64,000 bases of DNA from CBDBJQ01 sp965206405. GTDB taxonomy: Bacteria; Pseudomonadota; Alphaproteobacteria; UBA8366. Position 1 is the first letter of the stretch. Each line of letters opens with the position of its first letter. The DNA is taken from contig CBDBJQ010000006.1 of NCBI GenBank assembly GCA_965206405.1, forward strand, positions 496,001-560,000, read 5' to 3'. Below are positions 45,699-54,305 of this stretch, piece by piece. The notes beneath the pieces were generated by a model. The model worked only from the letters and a program-made list of their open reading frames with translations, was not told the origin of the DNA and did not search any database. Made by a program: the position numbers and the translations under genes.

Positions 45699-46343
45699 TC
45701 ATGTTGCGTCTGTAGCGCCGGCGCGGATGTCGCTTGCTGTAATAGTATCAAGACGGCTGTGAAAATACACCCATGCCGGCGGATCACGAAAAGCGAGGTT
45801 GCGGGCCTTGCGCGCCGGAATCCTAGTTCCTGCGAAATGCCGGGCGACGGGGCCCGAAAGTGCTCTTTGTTCCCGGGACGGGCGATCGAAGACCGCAATC
45901 GGAACCAGCTGGAAGATTTCCCGCCATAAATGCCATTGCGGCATCTGTACCAGATTGTCCGAGCCCATCAACCAGATCGGGGCAATATCCAGACGGCTGG
46001 CCTTCAGAAGGCGCAGCGTGTCAATCGTGCGGCGGGTATCGAGGCGTAGCTCGAGATCACTGATGCGGATACGCCTGTGCCGGGCAACATCTTCCGCCTT
46101 GCGGAGGCGCTGTTCGAACGGCGCCATGTCCGCCGTTTTCTTGAGCGGATTCTGTGGCGATACGAGCCACCACACCTCGCGCAGATCAAGATACTGCAAC
46201 GCCATGAGGCTGATCATGCGGTGACCGTGATGGGCAGGGTTAAAGGACCCGCCGAGCAGACCGACCGGGTATCGGCGTCTCCGGTTTATTCCCCGGTGCA
46301 GGGAGCGATTCTGCAATGGTTTCGTTGTCGGCGTTATCGCCAT
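45699..46343 (-). CDS. nadD: Nicotinate-nucleotide adenylyltransferase
   Basis: Makes deamido-NAD from nicotinate mononucleotide and ATP; 214 residues from the ATG at 46343 (MAITPTTKPL). A GTG at 46418 would lengthen it but lacks support. The nucleotide motif GGSFNPAHHGHRMI has the HxGH signature, and WLMGSDNLVQMPQW fits the family. The C-terminal ISSTxxR-type motif is varied to ITASDIR. A cluster of GATCACGCGCC-like repeats fills the gap to proA. Confidence 0.93.
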   Translation of the reverse strand: MAITPTTKPLQNRSLHRGINRRRRYPVGLLGGSFNPAHHGHRMISLMALQYLDLREVWWLVSPQNPLKKTADMAPFEQRLRKAEDVARHRRIRISDLELRLDTRRTIDTLRLLKASRLDIAPIWLMGSDNLVQMPQWHLWREIFQLVPIAVFDRPSREQRALSGPVARHFAGTRIPARKARNLAFRDPPAWVYFHSRLDTITASDIRAGATDAT

Positions 46344-46405
46344 GTGATCAGAGTGGGTGTGGCCAAGGGACGTGATGATAAGGGGCGCGTGATCGGGGCG
46401 CGTGG

Positions 46406-47704
46406 TCAGGGGCGGCACTGGCCGTCCCCGCGCACCGCGTATTTGTAGCTAGTCAGCTGCTCAACGCCGACCGGACCGCGCGCATGGAGCTTGCCGGTGG
46501 CGATGCCGATTTCCGCACCCATTCCGAACTCGCCGCCATCGGCGAACTGGGTCGAGGCGTTGTGCAGGACGATCGCGCTGTCGACGATGGCGAGGAAGCG
46601 TTCCGCCGCTTCCTGGTTGGTGGTGATGATGGATTCCGTGTGCGCCGATCCGTAGTGCTTGATGTGCGCGGCCGCGTCGTCGACGCCCGCAACCGTCTTC
46701 ACGGCGATGACGGCATCGAGATACTCCGTGCCCCAGTCGGCTTCGCTGGCTTGCAGGATGCGTGGATCGACTGCCTGCACCCGCTCGTCGCCCCGGATCT
46801 CGCAACCGGCGGCGGCGAGATCCTCGACGATCCCGGGCAGAATCGAATCGACTGCGGCCTCGTCGACGAGCAAGGTCTCGGCGGCGCCGCAAACACTGAC
46901 CCGCCGCATCTTCGCGTTCAGGACGACCTGGCGGGCGATCCCGGGATCTGCGTCCTCATGGACGTAGACGTGGCAGATGCCGGCGAGATGGGCGATCACC
47001 GGAATCCGGGATTCTGCCATCACCCGCTCAATCAGCGTGCGGCCACCCCGGGGGACGATGAAGTCGATGAGATCCGGTAGGGTGAGCATGGCACCAACCG
47101 CCTCCCGGTCGCGCACCGGCACCATCTGGACCGCAGCGGCAGGCAGGCAGGCCCGTTCGAGGCCTCGCTGCAGGCAGGCGACGATGACAGCAGAGGAATT
47201 CAGGCTCTCGGAGCCGCCGCGCAGAATGACGGCGTTGCCTGCCTTGAGGCATAGGCCGCCGGCATCGGCGGTCACGTTGGGCCGCGATTCATAAATGATG
47301 CCAATCACGCCCAGCGGCACCCGCACCCGCGAGATCCTCAGGCCGTTCGGGCGCTCCCATTCAGCGTCGGCCTTACCAAGAGGGTCGGGAAGCGCGGCGA
47401 TCTGCTCAAGGCTGTCCGCCATTGCCTCGATGCGCTCAGAGTCCAGCAGCAGGCGGTCGAGAAGCGCGTCAGTCAGTTTTTTCTCGTTGCCGAACGCCAT
47501 ATCTTTGGCGTTGGCCTCAAGGATCGCGGCGGCGTCCTCGCGAATCGCTGTTGCACCGGCGCGAATCGCTGCATTCCTGGTTTCGGTGTCGGCGAGGCCG
47601 AGTTGGTCGCTGGCCGCGCGGGCGGCGGCGGCGAGAGCGCTGACCATCTGCGGGATGTCGGCTTCAGGTTGAGCCTGTTTGCGTCGCGCGATCGCTGTGC
47701 TCAT
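46406..47704 (-). CDS. proA: Gamma-glutamyl phosphate reductase
   Basis: Second step of proline synthesis, NADPH-dependent; 432 residues. Catalytic Cys in RRVSVCGAAETLLVD, NAD(P)-site GVIGIIYESRPNVT and the C-terminal HARGPVGVEQLTSYKY are present. Start MSTAIARRK at 47704, 78 bases after proB. Confidence 0.96.
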   Translation of the reverse strand: MSTAIARRKQAQPEADIPQMVSALAAAARAASDQLGLADTETRNAAIRAGATAIREDAAAILEANAKDMAFGNEKKLTDALLDRLLLDSERIEAMADSLEQIAALPDPLGKADAEWERPNGLRISRVRVPLGVIGIIYESRPNVTADAGGLCLKAGNAVILRGGSESLNSSAVIVACLQRGLERACLPAAAVQMVPVRDREAVGAMLTLPDLIDFIVPRGGRTLIERVMAESRIPVIAHLAGICHVYVHEDADPGIARQVVLNAKMRRVSVCGAAETLLVDEAAVDSILPGIVEDLAAAGCEIRGDERVQAVDPRILQASEADWGTEYLDAVIAVKTVAGVDDAAAHIKHYGSAHTESIITTNQEAAERFLAIVDSAIVLHNASTQFADGGEFGMGAEIGIATGKLHARGPVGVEQLTSYKYAVRGDGQCRP

Positions 47705-47782
47705 GCCGGTGATCTCCGTGCGGAGCCATGGGACGGCTTTTGCGCCCGGTTTGCGTTTCGGTTTGTATCTCGGGGCGGAACA

Positions 47783-48922
47783 CTACCCCGTTAAGACGAA
47801 ATTGTCGCGGTGGATCAGTTCGTCGCGGCCTCGCCATCCGAGGATACCCTCAATCTCCGAGGTTTTGTGCCCGAGGATGCAGAGGGCATCGTCCGCGGAA
47901 TAAGCCGACAGTCCGCGGCCGATATCCCGGCCGGCTTCATTGCGCACGATGACGGCGTCACCGCGCTCGAATGCCCCGGAAGCACCGACGACGCCGGCGG
48001 GCAACAGGCTCTTACCCTGTTTCAAGGCTTTCTCGGCGCCGTTGTCGACAGTCACCGCCCCGGTCGGGTTGACGGCGCTCACGATCCACCGCTTGCGGGC
48101 GGTCTGTGGCGAGGCCGAGGGGATGAACCAGGTCGCCTTGGCACCCCCGGCAAGACGTTCGAGGGGGCGCGGTGCGCGACCGTCCATAATGACCATACGG
48201 CAGCCGGCGGACAGGGCGATGCGCCCGGCCTGGATTTTGGTTGCCATGCCGCCGGAAGAGTACCCCTGGGGCGCCTTGCCGCCCATCGTTTCGATCTTGG
48301 CGGTGATTTCCCGGACGATGGGGATATGTGGGATGTCGCCGCCGCCGCGCGGATCGCGCTCGTAAAGGCCGTCGACGTCGGACAGCAGGACAAGCGTGTC
48401 AGCGCTTATCATCGCGGCTACCCTTGCGGCGAGGCGGTCGTTGTCACCGTAGCGAATGCCGGACGTGGCGATGGTGTCATTTTCGTTGACGACCGGGAGG
48501 ATACCGAGATCGAGCAGCTGGCGGATTGTGCTGCGTGCGTTCAGGTGACGCCGCCGTTCCTCGGTATCCTCAAGCGTGATCAGAATTTGCGCGACGTTGA
48601 TTCCGTGCGGCGCCAGCGCCTGTTGATAGGCGTGGGCGAGCCGGTTCTGGCCGACTGCTGCCGCTGCCTGCTTTTCCTCCAAGCGCAGCGCGTCCGCGAG
48701 GTTCAGCTGACGGCGGCCAACCGCAAGCGCGCCTGAGGAAACGACCAGGATCTCTTTCCCGTCCTCCCGCTGGTTGCGGATGTCCTCGCCCAGGGCCGCA
48801 AGCCAATCTTCGTGAATTTCGCCGCCCTGGCTGCCGGTCAGGAGAGCCGAGCCGATCTTCACCACCACGCGTTTTGCATCGGCGAGGAAGTTTCCCTCTG
48901 CGTTCTTTTCCGGCTCGCTCAT
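47783..48922 (-). CDS. proB: Glutamate 5-kinase
   Basis: First step of proline synthesis; 379 residues. Kinase core begins RVVVKIGSALLTG; substrate segment VNENDTIATSGIRYGDND and GTGGMATK-like YSSGGMATKIQAG are present. A C-terminal PUA domain (about 280-379) is complete. The start MSEPEKNAE at 48922 overlaps the obgE stop (ATGA), which decides it over an in-frame ATG eight codons upstream. Confidence 0.96.
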   Translation of the reverse strand: MSEPEKNAEGNFLADAKRVVVKIGSALLTGSQGGEIHEDWLAALGEDIRNQREDGKEILVVSSGALAVGRRQLNLADALRLEEKQAAAAVGQNRLAHAYQQALAPHGINVAQILITLEDTEERRRHLNARSTIRQLLDLGILPVVNENDTIATSGIRYGDNDRLAARVAAMISADTLVLLSDVDGLYERDPRGGGDIPHIPIVREITAKIETMGGKAPQGYSSGGMATKIQAGRIALSAGCRMVIMDGRAPRPLERLAGGAKATWFIPSASPQTARKRWIVSAVNPTGAVTVDNGAEKALKQGKSLLPAGVVGASGAFERGDAVIVRNEAGRDIGRGLSAYSADDALCILGHKTSEIEGILGWRGRDELIHRDNFVLTG

Positions 48923-49977
48923 AGCAACTTGCCTTGTCGCGTCCACGGGCGCTCCGAGCCGTGGTACTGTTCGCTATGCCCGGCTTCGATGCGGTGGGTG
49001 TTCACCATCTCGCCAAGGCGGCGAACAACCGTGTCGACGCCGTGTTTGGCGGCGCCGGACAGGGCGAAGACGGGGCCTTCCGCAACGACCTCGAGCTCCG
49101 ATTTTTTGATCTCGATCGTATCGGCGTCGATGGCGTCGCATTTGTTGAGGCCGACGATCTCCAGTTTTTCCGCAAGGCCGGCGCCATAGGAAGCGAGCTC
49201 CTGGCGAACGGTGCGGTATGCGCCGGCCACGTCCTCGCCGGTGCCGTCGATCAGGTGCAGCAGCACACCGCATCGCTCGACATGCCCGAGAAAGCGGTCG
49301 CCGAGTCCGTGACCCTCATGGGCGCCCTCGATCAATCCGGGGATGTCGGCCAGCACGAACTCGCCGTCGCCGACGAGGACGACCCCGAGTTGCGGATAGA
49401 GGGTGGTGAACGGATAAGCGGCGATCTTCGGATGCGCTCGGCTGACGGCAGCAAGGAAGGTCGATTTTCCTGCGTTCGGCAGACCGACGAGTCCGGCATC
49501 GGCCAGCAGTTTGAGACGGAGAACGATGGTCACTTCCTTGCCGGGGTCCCCCGGTTCCGTACGCCGCGGCGCCCGGTTAGTCGAAGATTTGAAATGGGCG
49601 TTGCCGACGCCGCCCCGCCCGCCGCGCAGGAGAACGGATTCATCGCCTTCATGGACGAGGTCGGCAAACAGAACGCCGTCCTCAGATCTTATCTGCGTGC
49701 CGACGGGAACCTTCATGACGGCGTCGGCGCCCCTGCCGCCGGTCATGTTCTTGCCTTTGCCGCTGCCGCCGTTGCTGGCCTTGACGTGCTGGCGATAGCG
49801 AAAGTCGATCAATGTATTCAGATTACTGATAGCGCGGGCGACGACGTCACCGCCCTGTCCGCCGTTACCGCCGTCGGGTCCGCCAAACTCGACGAACTTT
49901 TCGCGGCGGAAAGACAGACAGCCATTGCCGCCGTTGCCGCTGCGGATATGGATCTGTGCCTGGTCGAGGAATTTCAT
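48919..49977 (-). CDS. obgE: Obg GTPase
   Basis: Ribosome-associated GTPase; 352 residues from ATG at 49977 (MKFLDQAQIHIRSG). Glycine-rich Obg fold with GNGGNGCLSFRREKF; G1 GLPNAGKSTFLAAVSRA, G3 DIPGLIEGAHEG, G4 NKCDA. Lacks a long C-terminal extension. Lies between rpmA and proB. Confidence 0.96.
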   Translation of the reverse strand: MKFLDQAQIHIRSGNGGNGCLSFRREKFVEFGGPDGGNGGQGGDVVARAISNLNTLIDFRYRQHVKASNGGSGKGKNMTGGRGADAVMKVPVGTQIRSEDGVLFADLVHEGDESVLLRGGRGGVGNAHFKSSTNRAPRRTEPGDPGKEVTIVLRLKLLADAGLVGLPNAGKSTFLAAVSRAHPKIAAYPFTTLYPQLGVVLVGDGEFVLADIPGLIEGAHEGHGLGDRFLGHVERCGVLLHLIDGTGEDVAGAYRTVRQELASYGAGLAEKLEIVGLNKCDAIDADTIEIKKSELEVVAEGPVFALSGAAKHGVDTVVRRLGEMVNTHRIEAGHSEQYHGSERPWTRQGKLL

Positions 49978-49990
49978 CTGACGGGTTCTC

Positions 49991-50021
49991 AAACAAAAAA
50001 GGGAATGGCGTAACCATTCCC
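49991..50021 (-). terminator. Intrinsic terminator of rplU-rpmA
   Basis: On the minus strand GGGAATGG-TTACG-CCATTCCC (8-base-pair perfect stem) is followed by TTTTTTGTTTG, directly after rpmA and just before obgE. A textbook factor-independent terminator. Confidence 0.88.
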
Positions 50022-50049
50022 CCTCCGTGCAGTATGCCTCGGAGTTGGC

Positions 50050-50304
50050 CTAGGCTGGCGGTTCCACCGAGATCATGGTCCGGACGCGGGTCTTGCGAAA
50101 CTTCACATGCCCTCCGACGAGAGCAAAAAGCGTGTGATCTTTCCCCATGCCGACATTGTCGCCAGGGTGAAATTTCGTGCCCCGCTGGCGGACGATGATA
50201 TTGCCTGGCAGAACAGCCTCGCCGCCGAACTTCTTCACACCGAGACGCCTGCCGATCGTATCGCGACCGTTACGCGAACTGCCGCCAGCTTTCTTATGTG
50301 CCAT
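50050..50304 (-). CDS. rpmA: 50S ribosomal protein bL27
   Basis: 84 residues, starting MAHKKAGGSSRNGRDTIGRR with the mature N-terminus typical of proteobacteria. KKFGGEAVLPGNIIVRQRGT is the family signature. Reaches the peptidyl-transferase centre in the 50S subunit. 264 bases after rplU. Confidence 0.97.
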   Translation of the reverse strand: MAHKKAGGSSRNGRDTIGRRLGVKKFGGEAVLPGNIIVRQRGTKFHPGDNVGMGKDHTLFALVGGHVKFRKTRVRTMISVEPPA

Positions 50305-50483
50305 GACGTCTTCTCCTGCCGACTTCTACCGGAAATTTCGGTGTTGTGTTCCTAGCGCCGTCGCGCAGTCGTTCTGTGGGCAGTCGTCTTGCGCGCGTCT
50401 TGCGCGCAATGCTGGTTTTTCTGGGGCCATGACGAGTGCGATTCTGAATGGACAAAGGAGGTTTAGGTGATGGATCTCACAGT

Positions 50484-50511
50484 CAGCATCGAGATTTCAG
50501 CATCGAGATTT
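50484..50511. repeat. 14-bp direct repeat in the rplU-rpmA gap
   Basis: CAGCATCGAGATTT occurs twice back to back. The rest of the 264-base gap also holds the palindrome TTGCGCGCAA near 50400; no gene seen. Confidence 0.6.
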
Positions 50512-50568
50512 TCCTGTGCGGCACCAAGCCTTGTTTAAGATTGCCAGTATTATGCCTGCAGGCGGTCC

Positions 50569-50919
50569 TCAGCTTGCGGTTGCTTCGCTCTTCGTTCCGG
50601 AGTCTGATCCAGGGTTGATGCTGTCGATGCGCAACCTGGTCAGGTGCTGCCGATGGCCGTTTCTCCGCCGGTAGTTCTTGCGACGCTTCTTCTTGAAGAT
50701 AATAACCTTTCGGTCGCGCAAATGCTCCATCACCGTCGCCTCTACCTTGGCGCCACTGACCAGGGGAGTCCCGATGATGGGCTTCTTGCCGTCGTCGACC
50801 ATGAGGACGTCGCTGATTTCGACTTTCTCTCCGGCCTCGACGTCCAGCTTTTCGACGCGGAGGATGTCATCCTTCGCGATCCGGTATTGCTTTCCACCAG
50901 TTTTGATAACTGCAAACAT
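50569..50919 (-). CDS. rplU: 50S ribosomal protein bL21
   Basis: 116 residues from the ATG at 50919: MFAVIKTGGKQYRIAKDDIL. RRKNYRRRNGHRQHLT near the end is the conserved 23S-binding tail, followed by a short family-variable extension. Upstream in-frame codons to 51081 cross the promoter and are not coding. Confidence 0.97.
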   Translation of the reverse strand: MFAVIKTGGKQYRIAKDDILRVEKLDVEAGEKVEISDVLMVDDGKKPIIGTPLVSGAKVEATVMEHLRDRKVIIFKKKRRKNYRRRNGHRQHLTRLRIDSINPGSDSGTKSEATAS

Positions 50920-50995
50920 TGTCATGGATTTTGTCGTGTTCTGCCGGATGGTCGTTCGGTTTCGATCGCGAGAGGAAACCTGCACCGTGCATATG

Positions 50996-51024
50996 ACTAT
51001 GGCTTGCATTGATTTTGATGTCAA
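50996..51024 (-). promoter_or_regulatory. Sigma-70 promoter of rplU-rpmA
   Basis: On the minus strand TTGACA (51024-51019), 17 bases, then CATAGT (51001-50996). Start of transcription would be near 50989, giving a leader of about 70 bases to rplU. Confidence 0.72.
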
Positions 51025-51120
51025 CATATGCGCATCGTGATCGTGGCCGTGAAGTTCGGATGACAGATTGCATATCCGCATCTGGGTCGCTATGTCTTTC
51101 GGCGCTTCCGTTTATGTTAC

Positions 51121-51210
51121 GGTGGGGTGCCGGAGTGGTCGAACGGGGCGGTCTCGAAAACCGTTGTGCGCTCACGCGTACCGTGGGTTCGAATCCCACC
51201 CCCACCGCCA
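51121..51210 (+). tRNA. tRNA-Ser (anticodon CGA)
   Basis: A 90-base class II tRNA with CCA encoded. Acceptor GGTGGGG pairs with CCCCACC. Anticodon stem GCGGT/ACCGT encloses loop CTCGAAA, with anticodon CGA at 51155-51157. A long variable arm and the T-loop GGTTCGAATCC follow. A possible promoter (TTGCAT 51068, TATGTC 51091) lies upstream. It marks the left border of an accessory patch. Confidence 0.95.
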
Positions 51211-51221
51211 CATGACGCCCG

Positions 51222-51923
51222 ACTTCGCTCCTCGCCCCGGCCATGTTCACCATCGACGGATCTATATTCGTCAATGTAATCAGTGCCCTGATCGTCGACA
51301 AAGGCCCGCACATCAGCCATTATATCACCCTGATTGCCCTTGAGTTGCAGGCAGTAGTTGCCGCCCTCTTGTACGATCAAATCACAGGTCTCACGCTGGC
51401 AATGTAAAGCATCGGCTGTGATGGTGATGCTGCGGATATCAAGCATCTCGATCAACTCGCGCAGGGCCAAAATCTCGCCGCCGCCCCTGGGGCTTTGCGT
51501 GATCCCAAGGGACAGGCGTGCGCCATGGGCGAAAGCGGTCACGATGTTCATATTCGATTGTTCAGTTGCCCTGTCAAAGCTGCGCCGCATCTCCTTGCCA
51601 TTGATGGCGATAGCTGACTCCTCTCCATAACCGGCGGCAAAGTCCGCACGAAACTTGTCGGAAAACGCCTGAAAGCTGTTCGGCTTCATCACTCGGAATA
51701 GGCGTGAGTACGCGTCATGGCAGGGGATGCCGTGGGGCAATTCGAGAAACCCACGCAGAAAATCCTCCTTCATTTGACTGAAAAGTTCCATGTCAACCGC
51801 CGTATCCCCTCCGCAAAGCGCGCACAAAAGGCTGATCGTCATAAGATCACAGAACTTGTGACGTGGCGCATTGCCCCCGCAAAAATCGTCCATATCATTG
51901 AAATAGCTGTCTGACATTGGCAT
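51222..51923 (-). pseudogene. ISAs1-family transposase, 3' part lost
   Basis: About 230 residues of a DDE transposase of the ISAs1 (H-repeat-associated) type: MPMSDSYFNDMDDF, LLCALCGGDTAVDMELFSQ, LELPHGIPCHDAYSRLF, AINGKEMRRSFD and LQLKGNQGDI. Homology stops after VDGEHGRGEER, where a complete protein would have about 120 more residues. The frame then runs into the antisense of tRNA-Ser 12 bases further, so the element is truncated there. No terminal inverted repeats were found. Confidence 0.85.
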
Positions 51924-52019
51924 CTCGAAGCTCCACCTTGTGATGAAACCTCCAGAATCCAAATCCTGCACGGTGTCAAACTTCAAGCGCGATTGCCCTG
52001 ACGGCCAACTCCCGTACTC

Positions 52020-52048
52020 TTGACATGTACGCCTATTTCCCGTACATG
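52020..52048 (+). promoter_or_regulatory. Promoter and operator of the DUF1778-GNAT pair
   Basis: TTGACA (52020-52025) and TACATG (52043-52048) are 17 bases apart. A perfect inverted repeat, CATGTACG-CCTATTTCC-CGTACATG (52024-52048), covers this same span, so a bound antitoxin would block RNA polymerase. The antitoxin ATG is 64 bases downstream. Confidence 0.65.
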
Positions 52049-52111
52049 GTGCGCGAGGAAAATCGTTATGCGGTGAGATCAGATCGCATGTGAAGCTGAA
52101 AGGAGGCGATA

Positions 52112-52426
52112 ATGTTGGCGTTTAAAGACATCACGGTGGCGGTCGACGAGCCTAAGAGTGCTCGCCTGGAAGCACGCACACAACCATCCGTGAAAGACAT
52201 GATTAATCGCGCAGCCACGCTGAACGGTGTCGATGTCAGCTCTTTTGTTGTCAGCGCGGCCTACGATGCTGCTCAATCGACGATCGAGGCGCATAAGGTC
52301 ACGGTTATTGAAAGTGAGGCGGACAGGAAAGCGTTTTTTGATGCTTTGGACAACCCGCCCAAACCGACCGGTCGTTTGGCCGATGCCTTCGCATTGCGTA
52401 AGAAACTTATTGCGAATGCCGAGTAA
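52112..52426 (+). CDS. DUF1778 (TacA/AtaR-like) antitoxin
   Basis: A 104-residue protein with a ribbon-helix-helix N-terminal half (ARLEARTQPSVKDMINRAA, then NGVDVSSFVVSAAYDAA) and a toxin-binding C-terminal half ending DRKAFFDALDNPPKP, the DUF1778 signature. Antitoxins of this family neutralise GNAT toxins and repress their own operon. AAAGGAGG lies just before the ATG. It overlaps the toxin gene by 11 bases. Confidence 0.9.
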   Translation: MLAFKDITVAVDEPKSARLEARTQPSVKDMINRAATLNGVDVSSFVVSAAYDAAQSTIEAHKVTVIESEADRKAFFDALDNPPKPTGRLADAFALRKKLIANAE

Positions 52427-52976
52427 CAGAGACGATCAACCACCATTCAAAATTCAGCCGTTCGATCCAAAGGCCCATGATCGAGCGGCTTTTTCTTGTG
52501 GCGTCCCGCAAATCGATAATTACCTGAAGCTGACTGCAAAAAAAGGCAACAAGGCGGACGTTGTGCGTGTCTGGGTCATAGTGGACGCCAAAGACCACAT
52601 TGTCGGCTTCTACGGCATCAACATGCACGCCATCGATGTGAAAGACATGCCGGCTGCCTATAATAAGAAAGTCGGCAGGCACGGATTGCTCCCAGCAGCG
52701 TTCATCGCGATGATCGGCGTCGATCAGACCCAACAGGGTAACGGGATCGGCAGCGCCTTGGCTGCAGACGCTGTGTGCCGCATTGCTCGCGTTTCTGACG
52801 ACATCGGCACATGCGTGATCATCCTGGACGTATTCGATTATGGTGACGCCGACACCGTCACGCGGCGCAAAACTTACTACGAGACATTCGGTTTCCTGCC
52901 TCTACCCGATCAACCGCTCCGTCTTTTCATGCCGGTACAGACAGCGCGAGAACTGGCGGGCATTTTGCGCCCGTAG
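52416..52976 (+). CDS. GNAT-family toxin (TacT/AtaT-like)
   Basis: A 186-residue N-acetyltransferase. IQPFDPKAHDRAAFSCGVPQ and DNYLKLTAKK match toxins that acetylate charged tRNA. The acetyl-CoA site is in QTQQGNGIGSALAADAV, and the catalytic Tyr region is YYETFGFLPLPDQPLRLFMP. The ATG at 52416 overlaps the antitoxin; the upstream open frame belongs to the antitoxin gene in another frame. The TAG stop abuts an IS110 fragment. Confidence 0.88.
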   Translation: MPSNRDDQPPFKIQPFDPKAHDRAAFSCGVPQIDNYLKLTAKKGNKADVVRVWVIVDAKDHIVGFYGINMHAIDVKDMPAAYNKKVGRHGLLPAAFIAMIGVDQTQQGNGIGSALAADAVCRIARVSDDIGTCVIILDVFDYGDADTVTRRKTYYETFGFLPLPDQPLRLFMPVQTARELAGILRP

Positions 52977-53175
52977 TGGATGCGCTGCGTGCCCTACGTG
53001 GCGTGAACACCACCATTGCCGCGACACTCGTGGCCGAGATCGGCGATATCTGCTGCTTCCAAAACCCGCGACAACTCATGGCCTGGCTAGGATTGGTGCC
53101 AAGCGAGCATTCCAGTGGAAACACAACACGGCGCGGACGATTGACCAAAACCGGCAATGCTCTGGCCCGCACGAT
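52976..53175 (+). pseudogene. IS110-family transposase fragment
   Basis: About 66 codons of the C-terminal Transposase_20 domain: LRALRGVNTTIAATLVAEIG, NPRQLMAWLGLVPSEHSSGN and TRRGRLTKTGNALARTML. Both ends are missing, and sequence after 53175 no longer fits the family. The next 190 bases to parD hold nothing recognisable. Confidence 0.8.
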
Positions 53176-53308
53176 GCTGCCCTCGCGCGGCATTCTGATG
53201 CTGTGCTCTATGCTGTTCTTGCGCTTGTTGCGCTTGCGGGCCGCCACATTGTCGATGAAGCCGATGGCTGACGGTTGTTCGCCGGCAGGACGGTGGCCTT
53301 ATCAGGGC

Positions 53309-53336
53309 TTGTTTCGTATGCATTTTTGGTTATATT
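53309..53336 (+). promoter_or_regulatory. Candidate promoter of parDE
   Basis: TTGTTT (53309-53314), 16 bases, TATATT (53331-53336), 32 bases ahead of parD. A loose inverted repeat CGTAT...ATACG (53315-53343) overlaps it. Confidence 0.5.
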
Positions 53337-53367
53337 GAATACGTGCGAGATAATGAGGTGTTGCGCC

Positions 53368-53622
53368 ATGTCCCGAACAACAACGATGACCGTCCGCCTT
53401 GGTGGGTCCTTGAGTGACTTCGTGTCGGCAAACGTGGGCGATGACGGGTCTTATGAGAACGTCAGCGAATACATCCGCGACTTGATCCGCCGTGACAAGG
53501 AGCGGGCCGAGGTCGAAGCCTTCAACCGATTGAAGGCCGAACTAACCCATGCGTTTGCCGCGCCAGAGGAAGCCTATCAACCGCTGACAGCGGCCGAGGT
53601 GATTGCCCGGAACCGGGTCTGA
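53368..53622 (+). CDS. parD: ParD-type antitoxin
   Basis: An 84-residue ribbon-helix-helix protein: MTVRLGGSLSDFVSANVGDD, then YENVSEYIRDLIRRDKER is the ParD pattern. The C-terminal half (from VEAFNRLKAEL) wraps the toxin. Start at 53368 with GAGG upstream; an ATG at 53353 in frame is possible. 4 bases before parE. Confidence 0.88.
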   Translation: MSRTTTMTVRLGGSLSDFVSANVGDDGSYENVSEYIRDLIRRDKERAEVEAFNRLKAELTHAFAAPEEAYQPLTAAEVIARNRV

Positions 53623-53626
53623 CCCG

Positions 53627-53944
53627 GTGCCCGCCATTCATATCCAGGAAGGGGCGTCCCATCGCCTCGATGACATCTACCACTACACGCGCGGCAGGTG
53701 GGGCAACGACCAAGCTGAGAAGTACATCACTGGCTTGTTCACAGCTTTCAACAAGATCGGAACTCACGGCGTCGTGTCAAAACCTATCCCAGCCGAGTTT
53801 GGTGTCGAAGGGTTCTTCTTTTGCTACGAGCGGCATTTCGTTTACTGGCGCCATCTCTCGAATGGCGACATTGGGATTGTGACGATCCTGCACGAGCGCA
53901 TGCATCAAATCGACCGCTTCCGGGATGATTTTGGACCCAGCTGA
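53627..53944 (+). CDS. parE: ParE-type toxin
   Basis: A 105-residue RelE/ParE-fold protein from a GTG at 53627 (AIHIQEGASHRLDDIYHYTR). DQAEKYITGLFTAF and ILHERMHQIDRFRDDF fit ParE, which in characterised cases poisons gyrase. The start GTG lies 4 bases after the antitoxin stop; an in-frame TTG at 53603 is less likely. Confidence 0.85.
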   Translation: MPAIHIQEGASHRLDDIYHYTRGRWGNDQAEKYITGLFTAFNKIGTHGVVSKPIPAEFGVEGFFFCYERHFVYWRHLSNGDIGIVTILHERMHQIDRFRDDFGPS

Positions 53945-54305
53945 CAAGCTGAATTTCTAATGTCCGTCTGTTCGTCAAATTTGCGCAGTATTTCGCGTGG
54001 GTCCTTCGTGGTCCGACACTGCACGAGAGAGCTTTGGGTGTGAGTCATTTCCTCCGCCAAACCTACATGTGAAATCGCCGAAAAGTGCCGTGCAAAACTG
54101 GCCGGGGCAAGCCCGTGCTTGCTGACGTTGCCGGACTTTCCCGGCGCGGTGGACATCACCAAACAATAGCTAGGAATGGGGCTCATTGTACCAGCAGACC
54201 AATGCAGTGCTGGCTCAGGGTGTTTCCTTCAGTAATACTCCCTGAATGGGCTATGAAGGCTCCCCGACAGGCATTCCTGTCCGTAAACCCCATGAGGAGC
54301 GCGTG
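53945..54305 (+). other. Intergenic stretch without a recognised gene
   Basis: 361 bases between parE and the amidohydrolase. Short frames exist on both strands but lack ribosome sites or known motifs. It may be the eroded end of a mobile element belonging to the tRNA-Ser patch. Confidence 0.4.
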
